Source: Kingdonia uniflora (Eukaryota > Streptophyta > Magnoliopsida > Ranunculales > Circaeasteraceae). Taken from it: a stretch of 64,000 nucleotides of DNA. The stretch lies in NCBI GenBank assembly GCA_014058105.1, contig JACGCM010001948.1, positions 558,001 through 622,000 on the forward strand. The letters are read 5' to 3'. Each line of letters starts with the position of its first letter. The first letter of the stretch is position 1. This document shows positions 22,141 to 33,400 of the stretch, one piece after another. The notes below the pieces were generated by a model, which saw nothing but the letters and a program-made list of their open reading frames with translations, was not told the origin of the DNA and searched no databases. The translations under genes were made by a program, and so were the position numbers.

Positions 22141-22685
22141 GGCCCTGCGGTCGCACACCCACATGGCCGGTCCTGGGCCTGCCTGCGGTAACATCAAAAC
22201 AATCAAAGGGAGGGAATATTGCTTCGGCGACATGGTGAGGTAAATCACTCTAATAACATTAGCGAGAAGTACATGGTATCAAAAACATTAACCAAACCCA
22301 AATTAGTTGTTTTTGGCAAGATTAATCATTGAAGTCTGAAGATAAACTTTCTTGGTGAAAATAGGAGAATCTGAGTGGTGGTAAAAAAGTTGTTTTATGT
22401 TTTTTACAAAAAATTAACCTTATGGTTTTAAGCTTCCAATAGAAGATGTATAAGCTTTGAAAATCAAATATACCATTGAAGCATCCCACATCAAGAGAAT
22501 AACATAAATTGAAACCTGGGTTCCATATTGAAAGATGAAATTATCAAGAAGACAGTCAAAATATCATTTTATCTTTAGAGATGAAGGTTCTTAAGAGTAA
22601 AGATGAAGGTTCCTATTGTCTCAAGAGTAGAGAAAGAGAACATTTACTTGAGAGAGAAACAACCAGCTCTTTCAGTTTCTCATTC

Positions 22686-23006
22686 TCACTCGCCACGTGT
22701 CATACAGTATATGGTGGTTGAGTTGTGACTCAACCTACCAGAGGGGAGGGAAGTATTTTCGGATATTTTTCCAGTAGTGTTACTGTTTCCTTTGCTTTTC
22801 TCTTCGGTTGGTACTTCAACTTTTAAGAGTTCAATGTTTTCTTGGTTTCCGTTCACCATAGTTACTTCAAGGGGTGGGAGGTACTTTGTTTCTTGTAGTA
22901 AGAATCCTTTATTTGTTTGTAAAAGAGTAGATTTACGGGTTTTCAGTCTAGGAACGAATTCGTGAACACTGAAAAACGAAACACTCTTAGGCTCTATTTG
23001 TTTCAC
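22686..23006 (-). CDS. Unassigned 106-residue ORF, 5' end overlapping Tourist element
   Basis: Open minus-strand frame reading HEFVPRLKTRKSTLLQTNKG, then KYLPPLEVTMVNGNQ and a Lys/Glu/Ser-rich polar tail (VEVPTEEKSKGNS). I recognise no family. Its first residues lie inside the Tourist-like element at 22990-24015, so if it was once a gene the insertion replaced its 5' end. It could equally be chance. Confidence 0.25.
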   Translation of the reverse strand: MKQIEPKSVSFFSVHEFVPRLKTRKSTLLQTNKGFLLQETKYLPPLEVTMVNGNQENIELLKVEVPTEEKSKGNSNTTGKISENTSLPSGRLSHNSTTIYCMTRGE

Positions 23007-24015
23007 TGAAAAAAAGTTTCTAGAACTTATAAAATCCTGGAATTTGGAAGTTTGGTGTTTGTTTGGTAATATGACAAGGAAAGAAAGAATTTTAGCTTTG
23101 GAAGGATAAGTTGCACTCCCCTAAAAGATAAATTACAAAGTTTTCCGGACTATTTTGAATCTTTCTTTAATATAATAGTCTTAGAAAACCAAAACACTTT
23201 TTTCACCACGTTATAAATGTTAAGTTTCACTCTCTTTATCTTTGACCATCATTTTCACAGTACCTCTCTCTCTCTCTCTCTCTCATTTGATGAAATGTGT
23301 GCTAGTGCTAGGGTTGCTGGGTTGGAGTGAGTGGGTGGGTGGTTCACTGTAGGCAAATAGATATGAACCATAGAGAGTACGAAACTAAATATTAGTCTAT
23401 GTGCGGCATTTGGGTTGCAGGGACCATGCAGTAAAACTGGTAGGGTTGAGTCTGGGCTAGGGCTTTGTTTTTGAGGTTGCTGATGTGACAAAAACTATTG
23501 TCTTTGGAGTAAGCCTTCATGGTATTGATAGAAATGTCACCCTTGATGAACTGGATATTAGTCCATGATCCTCATAATCTGAACTTCAGATGTAGCTCCA
23601 CCAAAACCCATATCTCAGAGTTTGGTGATGACAAATCTTAGCAAAACTTGTTCCATTCTCCTATGTACTGTTTCAGTTTTTGATTGATACTTAGTAAATC
23701 TCTCTAGTTTAAACAACAGGAGACAATGTTGCGATCGATGTTATGTGTTTATTCAACATCAAAATAATTGTGAATGTTGTAAAAAAAAGACAAGAAATTT
23801 GTTCATCAATAATTTATATTATTGTATTATAATTATCATGATAAAATGTTGTTAAACAAACACAAGAAAGAAAATTTTTTCATGATTTTTTGTATTCTTT
23901 TCATGGTACAAACAAACACATTACATTGAATTCCAGGAAACTAAATTCCTAGAAAAGTAGAAATCTGGAAAACTATAAATATTGAATTTAAGTTTTCCAT
24001 GAAACAAACGAAGCC
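22990..24015. mobile_element. Tourist-like (PIF/Harbinger) non-autonomous element, 1,026 bp
   Basis: Left end GGCTCTATTTGTTTCACTG and right end, read inward on the minus strand, GGCTTCGTTTGTTTCATGG match at 14 of 19 positions. Both sides are flanked by TTA (22987-22989 and 24016-24018), the classic 3-bp target duplication of this superfamily. Subterminal motifs such as GTTTGTTTGG and CAAACAAACAC recur. No transposase frame is present, so it depends on a PIF/Harbinger transposase in trans. It is longer than most Tourist MITEs and includes a CT microsatellite. Confidence 0.75.
23263..23284 (+). repeat. (CT)n microsatellite
   Basis: About 11 uninterrupted CT units inside the Tourist-like element. 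Confidence 0.9.
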
Positions 24016-24239
24016 TTATTAACTTTAATAATAAGAATCACTCATATCAGATGAGGTGGCTAGGTGATAACTAAGACTGTAGAGGTGGTAGTCAATTGTT
24101 CCCTCTCTCTGCATCTATTATTGATTTTCAAAATAGAAACGACACTCTCTCTCTCACCGAATCCATCTCTCTCACACAGACTCATCTCCCCCCTTAGAGT
24201 AATTGAAAAGGTTGATCTCTTTATAGATGAATTACAATC

Positions 24240-24845
24240 AATCATACCTATAAGAACATATCCCTCGACCTAGTCCAAACTCGAACTGCTTCAATATCAT
24301 ATTCACGCATTACACACGTGACATGCACAATCAGCATTGCCACCTAGACCACGAACTGATAAATAACGTGGATCGAGCACTACAACAAAATATGAACAAG
24401 TCAAAGACACTTGTCTCCCACGAACTAAACAGTTACACATTCGACTACCACTTGCCTCATTATTCGGAGAACGTGCTTCTACACGATAACGAGCTGCGGG
24501 TAAGGTCTATATAAAGAAAAAGTTTCAAATGAGATAAATACCAGAAATTTAGATTTTTTAGACTCCAACACATGAATTTCTAGATTCAAAACACCACAAA
24601 ACTTCTTATTTCAAGTTCAAACATTTCTAGTTCAAGAGATCACTTGTAATAAGATATCAGCCTCAAACAATAAAAGTTACAGTTACTAAATCTTCAGCTT
24701 GAGGTCATTGTTTTTTACCTATTCAAAAGTTTTCCACGCTAAATCACCTGTGTTATTTCTTGTGTTACTTTAATTTTTGTCACAGATACATTTGGTGTAA
24801 GATATGATTTTGAGCCATTTCGAGCTACAAAATTAGGACATTACA
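24240..24845 (+). repeat. Element A 5' LTR
   Basis: Ends GGACATTACA at 24845, directly followed by a primer-binding-site-like sequence. Its last 150 bp parallel the B LTR (GAGGTCATTG...ACCTATTCAAAAGTTTTCC, TTTGGTGTAAGA, AAATTAGG). A TATA box TATATAAAG lies at 24508-24516. The left limit is approximate: similarity to the B LTR start begins near 24240, but no clean TG and target duplication were found. Confidence 0.65.
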
Positions 24846-24866
24846 TTTGGCGCCATCTGTGAGAAA
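24846..24866 (+). promoter_or_regulatory. Element A primer binding site
   Basis: TTTGGCGCCATCTGTGAGAA directly after the LTR. The same box follows the 5' LTRs of B and C in diverged form. The CGCC(A/G)TCTGTG pattern resembles the tRNA-Arg-type site reported for Tat-lineage gypsy elements. Confidence 0.65.
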
Positions 24867-24923
24867 AAAGACATGTCCACGATATCCTAAGGCATGCATT
24901 CATTATACTATCTATTTCCAATC

Positions 24924-26404
24924 ATGGTCACTTCCAAGCGACCGACAACAGGAGTTCAACTCGATCTTTCAGTTAAACCAAAATAGCTTACTGAACTGCG
25001 GGTAAATCTTTACGCCGAAATAGAGAAGCATAATTAGCTCGAGCGTCAGTTAACTCTTGACCGAGAGCTCCGCAACAAAGAGCTCGAAAATGAACGACAA
25101 GCTCGTTTGACAGCATTCAAACGACATGAAGAGCAGATGACAACCATGTAGATTGTATTACAAGCTTTGCAGGACACTCAATAGGCTCCTCATACTAGAG
25201 ATCTTGGTCAAGTTCTGGCGAACTCCTGAGTTTCTGTACGAGAAAGATTAGGATCTCGAGGGGCAATCAACAAAGCCATTTCTAGAAATCTCCAACACGA
25301 ACTTTAACCTTCCATTCATTTGGGCAGAGAAGTTCAGTCTGATATCAGCAGAGGTCTTCGACTTTCCAAGCGTCAAGAAGAAGAACATCAACCTTAAACT
25401 CGGATTCCAGCACATGATCGTTTGAGTGAAGGCACTGGTACTCATAATCCTCGACCAGCTCACCAAGTCATTCATGCATCGCGTCAATACGTTACACAAG
25501 AACACATGGATTAACGTATCAAGAAGTTGATTAAAGCTTAAGTTCTAGGCAGTAAAGACAATTTCGCCAAGTTGTAAGGTAGTCCGATTGCCAAAGAGTT
25601 ATTTGATATGGAAGTACCGAAAGGTTTCCATACTCCGAAGATACGTAAATATAAGGGCACCAATCCAAAGGAGCACATTCAGCAATTCCATGATTTAATG
25701 GGATTGTACTCAAATCTCAACCACATTCTATGTCGTATGTTCGCAATAAGTCTACAAGGAGAACTACTCCGGTGGTTCCACTCTTTACCTGAAGATTCTA
25801 TCCTCAAATTCGATCAACTACAAAAGCATTTAATCAAGACTTATCCTCATAATAAGGACAATGAAGAGAATTTATATTTTCTTATTAGTCTCAAACAGTC
25901 ACAATTAGAGAAGCTCGAGGTCTTTGCAAATAAGTTTTTGGAGCTCCCAAGAAAAATTGATAACCTAGATTAGAAAATAGTTGTTACTGCTTTTACCAAT
26001 GCGCTCCAGCTCGGTTGCAAAGTCAAGGAACATCTATTCTTAAGCAAACCCGCAACCTTAGAGGATATGATCACCAAGGTCAATGGGTATGTCGACCTGG
26101 AAAAGATGATGACCGAAAGGCATAAATCTACTAAATTTATTCTAACCAAATATAGAATGTAGCAGTAATCCGAAGAAGGACCAGGGTGATCAAAAGTGTT
26201 CCAAAGCAAACACTGGCAAACCTCAGAAATATAATTTATTATTCAAGTTGGTCCTCCCCAAGATGAATGTCCGAATCTCTACAATTTTTCCAATTCTCGT
26301 AAAGGACAAGTTCTACCATCTATCTAAGCCATTGAAACCGATTGAAGGCAGACCGTATTGTATGCTTTATAGAGGTTGCTTAAATATATTTTCAAAGATG
26401 GGAG
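24924..26404 (+). pseudogene. Element A Gag, 5' part, broken
   Basis: Starts MVTSKRPTTGVQLDLSVKPK at 24924, then a charged coiled-coil stretch (LRNKELENERQAR) with stops. The core gag domain at 25608-25973 is open: VPKGFHTPKIRKYKGTNP, then HILCRMFAISLQGELLRWFH and ENLYFLISLKQSQLEKLEVF. This matches gag of B and C. Stops follow at 25974 and beyond. The frame is cut at 26404 by insertion of element C and resumes at 57175. Confidence 0.85.
26400..26404 (+). repeat. Element C target duplication, left
   Basis: GGGAG, identical to 57175-57179. It immediately precedes the LTR starting TGTAATGACG. Confidence 0.85.
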
Positions 26405-26877
26405 TGTAATGACGTGTTTTTCGAAAGGTTAACTTCGCCAATACTTTAGTAAGGAATTTTGTAACTATAAACTTAAGTACACAAGAATTTACGTGGAAAC
26501 TCAGTAAAACCTGAGAAAAATCATGACCTCGAGGAGGATTTAGGTACAAAATTCACTAGTTGCTAGTTATTACAATTGTTAAATAGTAAAGATGTAAGAA
26601 TGTCTAAATAGTAGAGTTGCGGATCGGATTAACACTTTCTCTGCCTGTATTTATAGTAGATACATGTAGTTACAAAAATAAAACATTTTCCTATTTTGGC
26701 GGGTAGTGGGTAAACTTCAAAGATCTCCCTGCAACGGCTCTATTTGACTAAGCATAACGGCTACTATAGCGGGTCGAGCTCTTTAGTCACAGATGTGACA
26801 TCTTCTCGAATGATGGAATATCTTCGACTAAATTCCGTTGGCTTCTCTTTATCGAATATGAGAAATATGCTACTACA
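26405..26877 (-). repeat. Element C 3' LTR
   Basis: 473 bp, TGTAATGACG...TACTACA on the plus strand. Read in the sense of the element it carries a TATA motif (CTATAAATA, about 26643-26657). A purine-rich PPT (GAATGGGGAGATT on the minus strand, 26878-26892) lies just upstream in the element's sense. Confidence 0.92.
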
Positions 26878-27189
26878 ATCTCCCCATTCTCGACACAATT
26901 ACTTGTTGTTGTGTCGAGAAGAATATCGGAATATGAAAAGGTTCTCGAACTTAGTATAATCTGTACTCTGTCATTTTCGAGGTGAAAGTCAAATGAACCC
27001 GGTCATTTTATGTTCCTGATGAGCATTAATGGTGGGACGTTTGACTGCGGTATTTGTGAAAGTGAGAGTGATACTATCAATAGAATGGAGAAGGAAGGGA
27101 AGGTGTTCTTTGGCAGACTGTAAAGTAGAAGGTACTCGGCCATGGCGATGACACAATTTTAAACGTTGCACAACGGGTTTTTGTGGCGT

Positions 27190-27492
27190 ATGGACGCCAA
27201 GTACAGTGAGTTAAAGGAGTTTTACTTTGGCCGGTAGTTGTTGTCGTCTTATTATCCAAAATTGGTGAAGCTGATATATGAAGGAATGACAGAGTTAGAG
27301 GCAGAGAGTGCTGAAGCGCAGTTCTTCCTCCGGTGCTAGTTTCATTTTGTGTTACTGATGGCCTCGGAGCTCATCGATAATCTTCACGAACTGGCCATTG
27401 CTTATGTGGAAGATGAAGATGCTTTGGCGGGCAGGGCTACCTGTGGTGGCTTCTCCAGCCGCTGTCGCCTCTATAATCCCCTTGGGTGGTAG
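27190..27492 (+). pseudogene. Element C antisense mini-ORF 1
   Basis: A 303-nt frame from ATG 27190 to TAG 27490-27492 with two internal stops. It is antisense to the element and next to its 3' LTR. Segments ELKEFYFG, YEGMTELEAESAEAQFF, FHFVLLMASEL and LAIAYVEDEDALAG line up in order with EEFCLRYFG, GMSYEEVLEAEGDHFQ, FHYLLTSERE and LAEEVVIAEDEAVG in the antisense ORF at 46859-47179 of element B. Function unknown; acidic C-terminal half. Confidence 0.5.
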
Positions 27493-27916
27493 TGGTTATA
27501 GAGGAGGAGGGTGTGGCTATTTTTCCTTCAGTAAATGGTTATTTTTCCTTCCTGAAGTAACGGGAGGTGTATTTGATGTAAAGTATTTTGTAGGTCGATT
27601 TGTAATGGTTATCAAAGTAATGAGTTATGAATGTCGAATGTAATGATAACTAACTGTGTTAAATACAAAGTTGTTTATGTGTCTGACTTTGTGTCTCTGT
27701 TTAGTGAAATAAATTAATGTAAATGCTTCGTCTTCTCAAATGGAAACCGTCGAAGTATACTGTAGCAAATTTGAAATAGTATCTCAAAGTTGTATGTGTA
27801 AACTGTGTAGGGCCCATAAACAGTTCCCTAGGAGTTTGTCTGACTGTGTTGTCAAAGTTCCAAGGGATAGTAATGAATGTCTTTGACTCTTGGGAGTTGT
27901 GACACCATTGGTTTAT

Positions 27917-27926
27917 TATATAAATA
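27917..27926 (+). promoter_or_regulatory. TATA box for antisense mini-ORF 2 of C
   Basis: TATATAAATA, 41 bp upstream of the ATG at 27967, which is compatible with a short leader. A GGGCCCA motif lies about 105 bp further upstream (about 27810). Confidence 0.5.
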
Positions 27927-27966
27927 CCCCTTGCATGTTTGAGGGAGTCATTTGGTTTCTGAGAAG

Positions 27967-28269
27967 ATGGTTAAGATGAGGGCACAACTGCATAAGGAGG
28001 AGTTTTTCAACCGGGTGTACTTCAAGTATTGGGAGCTACTAAATCGGTACTTAAGTAAACTCTGTATAAATGGGCGGACGTTGGTACCAGTGGATCCCAA
28101 CTATAAGGGGATGGGCAAAGTGGAGGCGAAGGAGACTGAAGAGGATTACATGTATCACTGTAAGTTACAATATGTATTTCTTAGTCTTTCGGAACGTGTC
28201 GACAGTTTGAGGAATCGTGCCAAAGCATTGGTGAGGAAGGAAGATTCTCTCGCCAATCGAGAAGGCTGA
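27967..28269 (+). CDS. Element C antisense mini-ORF 2, open
   Basis: 100 residues from MVKMRAQLHKEEFFNRVYF to a stop at 28267-28269, without internal stops. Positively charged, with a predicted helical C-terminal half (LSLSERVDSLRNRAKALVRK). It occupies the position held in element B by the antisense ORF starting MVRTRSQ (45464-45817), and both start M-V-x-x-R-x-Q. A TATA box is 41 bp upstream. Function unknown. The open frame amid broken pol genes is notable, but 100 codons can stay open by chance. Confidence 0.5.
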   Translation: MVKMRAQLHKEEFFNRVYFKYWELLNRYLSKLCINGRTLVPVDPNYKGMGKVEAKETEEDYMYHCKLQYVFLSLSERVDSLRNRAKALVRKEDSLANREG

Positions 28270-29611
28270 AAAGCTGCCTGTGGCATTTTATGTTATAATA
28301 AGTAAATAGTCTTGTAATCTGGTGTTGATAGAATAAATTTGTTTAATCCTTTTGTAAGATTGTGTTACCGATCTTTATGAAGCTAAAACGCTCTCGAAGC
28401 ATTTTTGTGTATAATCCACCCTCTGCTCGAATGTGTTTTGAATTCTTATTGATAGAAAGTATGATGTTGGAATTTTGATTATTGATGTCATATGGATGTT
28501 GGGTAGTTGTATTATTGAACATAATTTAAATTTTGAATTATTGTTACAACTATCCTGAGAATATAAGAGGGGAATAAAAAAGGAATTATGCGTGTAGGTT
28601 TATGTAGAAAAATGACTAGGTGTTCTCCTGTAGGTGATGTTTTGAGGTATAAAGAATTGGAGGTACAATCTCTTTTTGTTAACATAAGAGTTGTATTGGT
28701 GAAGATGGATATAACATAGGAGTTAAAGGGATACAGGGAAGGTTTGGAGCAGCAATGCATATGCTTGTTGGCGTTCAGGAGGCTAAGGGTTAAAGACTTC
28801 GAGAAGAGGCATTTAAGTCGTTACGCTCGAATACTCAAACGGTCGCGAAGGGGTGCGATGAACAGTCGCGTGGGGCCTATAAATTGCCTCATGATTGGTG
28901 ACTGCTCACATACCACTGATTTTGGAAAAAATTATTCAAGTTCCAACTCTTTATGTTATTCTCTTGTGTCGTAGTCCACCATTAGGAATGAGGAAATTAA
29001 CATGTTGATCCAGAGGGCTATGCTCGCAAAGCATAGGGATTTAGAATCAGCGCGACTTCAAGGTTAGTGCCTGTGTTGAAATTTTCTCTTGCAGTTGAAT
29101 ATATTTTGGATATTTTTCTTTCATTTAAACCTAATGTAGATATGAACATGAAGGATAGAATGCAGAAAGGAATTTGAGTTTTAATTTGTATGTTGGAAGA
29201 AATTGGAAAGCACATTTCTAGGGTTTTGCTAAAAATTTGTGGTTATGTGATGATGTGGGGGTGCGGGTGAGACTGGAAAGGTGTCAAAATTGATAAAGGA
29301 GTGTTTGGAAGAGAAGGGCATGAAGTGATAGATGATGATGTGGGGAGAGAGTGCATTTTTGTCGCCGTGGGTATTATAGCGGGATGTTAGGGCTTTCTCT
29401 CGTATATGTGATATCGTAGGGAACTTGAAGTATGGTACCAGATTTCTTGCCGATTAGGGCCGCATTGTGCCCCGGAGAAAGCGCAAAATTAAAATTTGGT
29501 ATTTGGCATGTTTTAGCGGGAAACGGTGTGACTGCTAAAGTGTCTTCGATAAGGTAGTAGTTCCTGTACACTTCGAGTAGAAGATATTAGGTACATAGAG
29601 GCAATTCTCGA
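28270..29611. other. Element C interior between antisense mini-ORF 2 and insertion of B
   Basis: AT-rich, with only short frames (e.g. 28744-28974, basic, KDFEKRHLSRYARILKRSR) that match nothing I recognise. It is part of C's long region between integrase and the 3' LTR. Confidence 0.5.
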
Positions 29612-30225
29612 TGTAATGACTTAATAAAATTTGAGATAAAATTATATCGATAATGTAGTGGTTTATTTTGCATCTTGGACTCATGCCTCATCTTCGACCA
29701 TCATACGACCACTCGACCTCATCAAGATACACGTGGCATAGTGTATGGCACATTACAGTTACAGAGTTCTAATTATCACTTTTGGCCTTTATATCAACAG
29801 TTCGAACCAACAATCGATCAATCATCAATGGAACTGTTACAAAATAGCAAAATCAGACCGTTACACAATCAAATCAAAGTTTTATCAAATATATATTGTA
29901 ACGTCCATCATTAAGGATAATAATGGTCATCAAACGGTCATATTATAAGACCTATAAATAAGACCTGAGAATTCCAGATGTAGGATGGATGAATTCTAGC
30001 TCTAACACTCTATACTCAAATATTCAAAACATCTTTTGTAATAGCTAGTAAATCTCAATAAGATCTCTCTATCTTTCTAAAATCCTCAAGAGAGGTCATG
30101 GTTTTTAACCTACTCAAAGGTTTTCCATGCTAAACTTTTGTGTCAGCTATTATTCACTATTCATTAGCGTTCTGAGTATCTTTGGTGTAAAGACTAAGTT
30201 TGGATCACGAAATTAGGCTATTTCA
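29612..30225 (+). repeat. Element B 5' LTR
   Basis: 614 bp. A TATA motif CCTATAAATAAG lies at about 29951-29962. It carries about 40 bp extra near its start (29626-29670) compared with the 3' LTR. Confidence 0.88.
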
Positions 30226-30245
30226 TTTGGCACCATCTGTGGGAA
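30226..30245 (+). promoter_or_regulatory. Element B primer binding site
   Basis: TTTGGCACCATCTGTGGGAA right after the LTR, one substitution away from the corresponding core in A (GCGCC to GCACC). Confidence 0.7.
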
Positions 30246-30297
30246 TGAAGTTCTCAAATTCATTATCTTAGAAAATAACTGATTAACTATCTACGAC

Positions 30298-31338
30298 ATG
30301 ACGCTTCCAAACTAGAGTATGCCAATTTTTCCAGGAAAAGGAAACACCGCACTAACAAAATTACAGGCCAATCTCAACTCCAAAACCGAAAGGCGAGCCA
30401 CTTTGGAGTAACAGCTGGCAAGCGTACAAGACGCGTTGAAGGTCCTGCAAAGTCAACAGATTGCAGCCCAGAAGAACAAAGGCATGCTGCCAGCTGTTTC
30501 ACGAGTTTTTATTCTCGAGAGGATAGGACCTCATGCGAACAATCTGGGAGATGAAGTTCATAAGCAACATGGGGGAGAGCCCGCTCTGGTATATGAAGTT
30601 CACTAAGAAGTTGATGGAGGACCTACTAGAGTCAGACAAGCAGAAGAGCTACCCCAAGGAAAAGTTCATATTCTAGCACATAATCAACTAAGTGAAGGAA
30701 GTGATGACTACAACCCTCGAGAAAGACGAGTCCCACGACCGACCATTACAACTTGTCAGTACGTGACTTTGGAAGGTGTTGAAATACGCATCAAAAAATT
30801 GTTCGATGCCCAGGCTCAAACCACTAAAGACATTCACAATATGTTACAAAAAAGTCCGATCACTCAGGAAATATTGGATGGCGAGGTTCCCACCGGTTTC
30901 GGCACACCAAAAATCCGAAAGTATACGGGAAATGATCCAGTGGAGCATGTTCAAGAATTCATGGAGGCTCTCGGCATACATTCTACATCCAACCACATTC
31001 TATGTCGGTTCTTTCCTGCCAATTTATTTGGCGAGCCTTTGCGATGGTTCCATTCACTACCTGAAGGGTCCATTACGACTTTCAAACAAGTGCGGGAACT
31101 TTTCCTCAAGAACTATTCGTACAACAGAGATAAGGAGGAGAACTTATATTCCCTATTCAGCCTTAAGCAAGTGTCAGGGGAGAAGCTTGAAACATTTACT
31201 AAGAAATTTTTGGAGTTAGCCAGTAAGGTAGACTGACTCGATCAAAAGATTACTATTTCAGCCTTCACTGATGCGTTACTCGTGGATAGTAAAGAGAATA
31301 AATACCCGATTCTGAACAAATTGACAACTTTGGCATAA
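30298..31338 (+). pseudogene. Element B Gag, broken
   Basis: From ATG 30298. The N-terminal charged region has several stops (for example TAG replacing codons near 30313 and 30415). The core 30763-31236 is open: FDAQAQTTKDIHNMLQKSP, VPTGFGTPKIRKYTGNDPVE, HILCRFFPANLFGEPLRWFH, then ENLYSLFSLKQVSGEKLETF. This is the retrotransposon gag domain (PF03732-type). It would form the particle coat of the element. Confidence 0.88.
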
Positions 31339-31379
31339 TTGAGAAGGTCAACGGTTATATCGATCTTGAAAGGATGGCA

Positions 31380-32330
31380 TCCGAAAGATAGAAAACACAG
31401 AAATTGACCTTGACAACAAGAGATTAATCCACAGACCAAACCCTGTCTTCCCAAGATGACAATTTCCATAACTAGCATATATCATATACTTCAGAAGGAT
31501 AAGTTTTTTCACAATGTCCAATATCTCCAACCTATTAAGAACAAACCATACTGTATACACCACAAAGTCCGATATCACGAGATGAAACATTGCTTCGCTT
31601 TACAACGACTATTGGAATACATTTTTTCCGATGAAAGAATGCATGAATAAATCAAGGACGTTGAAAGTTACAAAAATGGAAGTTATCGGCTTACCACGAA
31701 TATCGTACAGGTCAAAGAAGTAGCTGAGAAGAAACATTTGTATCATATCTCCCTCAGCCACTTTATCGAAGCTCAAGCCATTAATAAGTCGGTCAGATGC
31801 AAAAGACGATATTTTGGTCAATGTCACGACCTTCCCATAGTCGAAAAAGAAGCACAGTTACTTCCCGCATCTAGTTCCCCATATACAGGGATCTCTTTTG
31901 AGGATTGCGACGTTCGGCATGTCAACTTTCCTCACCATGATGCACTCGTGATCATGTTGAAAATGAAAAATGTTGTACTACCATACAATGATGGTAGATA
32001 CGGGCAGTAGCATCGAACTACTTTTTCAGAGTACAATCAATCAGATGGGAATGGCCGATAAAGTTCACTAGGTTGACGTCACTAGGTTCTACGGAAGAAT
32101 ATGTAGGAAAGATTATACTTCCTATTATAGTCGGTCCAGCAACAGTCGACGTAGTATTCTACGTTATTAATGCAAGATCATGCTATATGGGGATCATGGG
32201 ATGCTACTGGCTGCATAACATGAGAGCTATCCCATCGACTTGTCATTTGGCGCTACGATTCGAATGGAATGGTAACATTTATGAGATCAAAGGCAGTTAG
32301 AAGTTAGCCCGAGCTAGCGATAATTCTATT
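31380..32330 (+). pseudogene. Element B linker and protease, broken
   Basis: A basic/zinc-like linker with KNKPYCIHHKVRYHEMKHC (about 31540), then ISFEDCDVRHVNFPHHDALV at about 31890. The aspartic protease active site reads MVDTGSSIELLF at about 31991-32026, reached only by a frameshift from the upstream frame. A later segment, CYMGIMGCYWLHNMRAIPST, follows. Retropepsin that would cleave Gag-Pol. Confidence 0.85.
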
Positions 32331-32339
32331 TACACCGTG

Positions 32340-33400
32340 ACGAAGCCATTCATACCCCAGCTCGTATAACAATTATAGAAAACCATAGGGAACATTACAG
32401 AATACGAACTGCCAAGTGCAAAAACTGCAGAATACACTAAAATCAGTGGAGATTAAAGGGGGACCTATATTGGAAATCTTTTACCCATGATAGAGAGCAA
32501 CGCTCTTATTCAATTTCTCAAAGATAACAGTAATATCTTCGCTTGGACATTTCACAAAATGCCAGGCATTAATCCCAATTTGGTATGCCATAAGCTCAAT
32601 TTGAATGATAAAACTGAGGCAATCAAGCATAAATATAGAACTTTAGCACCAAGACTCTAAGAAGAAGTCAATAAAGAGATCGATAAACTTATTAAAGTTG
32701 GTTTTATCTGAAAAGCCAACTACCCAGAATGGATCTCGAATATTGTCGCAGTGCCGAAGAAAAATAGAAAAATCATAGTCTGCGTAGATTTCACAGACCT
32801 CAATAAACATACTCCGAAATATAATTTTCCACTTCCTATCATCAATCATCTGCTCGATTCTACCATAGGGCACGAACTCTTATCTATGATGGACGCTGCA
32901 TCAGGATACAACCAGATATCGATGTTATCCAAAGATTAGGAGAAAATAACTTTCATTATAGAGCATGGTTTATATTGCTACAAATTCATGCCTTTCAAAC
33001 TCAAGAATACATGAGCTACTTATCAGAGATTGATGACACAAATGTTCAAAGACCATCTCAAAAAAATAATGGAAGTTTACATTGATGATATGTTGTGTAA
33101 AAGCCTTAATAAAGATAACCATCTCGTAGATTTACACACGACTTTCGAAATTCTTTGTTTTTACAAAATGGGACTCAACCCAGATAAGTGCCTATTCAGA
33201 GTCCAATCAGGCAAATTCTTGGGTCATTTGATCAGCAAGCAAGGCATAGAGGCTGACCCAAATCGTTTTCGTGCACTGTTATCTACGCCTTCTCCAAAGA
33301 TAAAGAAAGACGTACAGAAGCTCACTAGCAAGATAACAACAATAAATCATTTTGCCTCCATGTTTTCAGATTAGTATTGATAGTTATTTGACCTACTACG
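32340..33400 (+). pseudogene. Element B reverse transcriptase, broken
   Basis: RT motifs in order: VPKKNRKIIVCVDFTDLNKH at about 32751, FPLPIINHLLDSTIGHELLS, MMDAASGYNQI, then after a TAG at 32938 FMPFKLKNT, the catalytic EVYIDDMLCKS at about 33070, and GKFLGHLISKQGIEADP. Stops interrupt before and within. The YIDDM motif and following CKS are typical of Tat-like gypsy RT. Confidence 0.92.

Larger units (their letters stand above)
21441..22685. other. Intergenic AT-rich region with a tRNA-like remnant
   Basis: No gene is seen. A short TAAGGGGTGAAAATCG motif at about 21900 resembles plant hAT termini, but no matching inverted end was found. The tRNA-like stretch and the AT repeat are listed separately. 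Confidence 0.5.

Noticed and set aside
21900..22195. hAT element suggested by TAAGGGGTGAAAATCG and GGCCGG motifs
   Set aside because: No inverted partner end and no 8-bp duplication could be found.
26405..26877. Solitary LTR at 26.4 kb
   Set aside because: It has a partner of identical length at 56702-57174 and both have the same GGGAG flank, so they are one element's LTRs.
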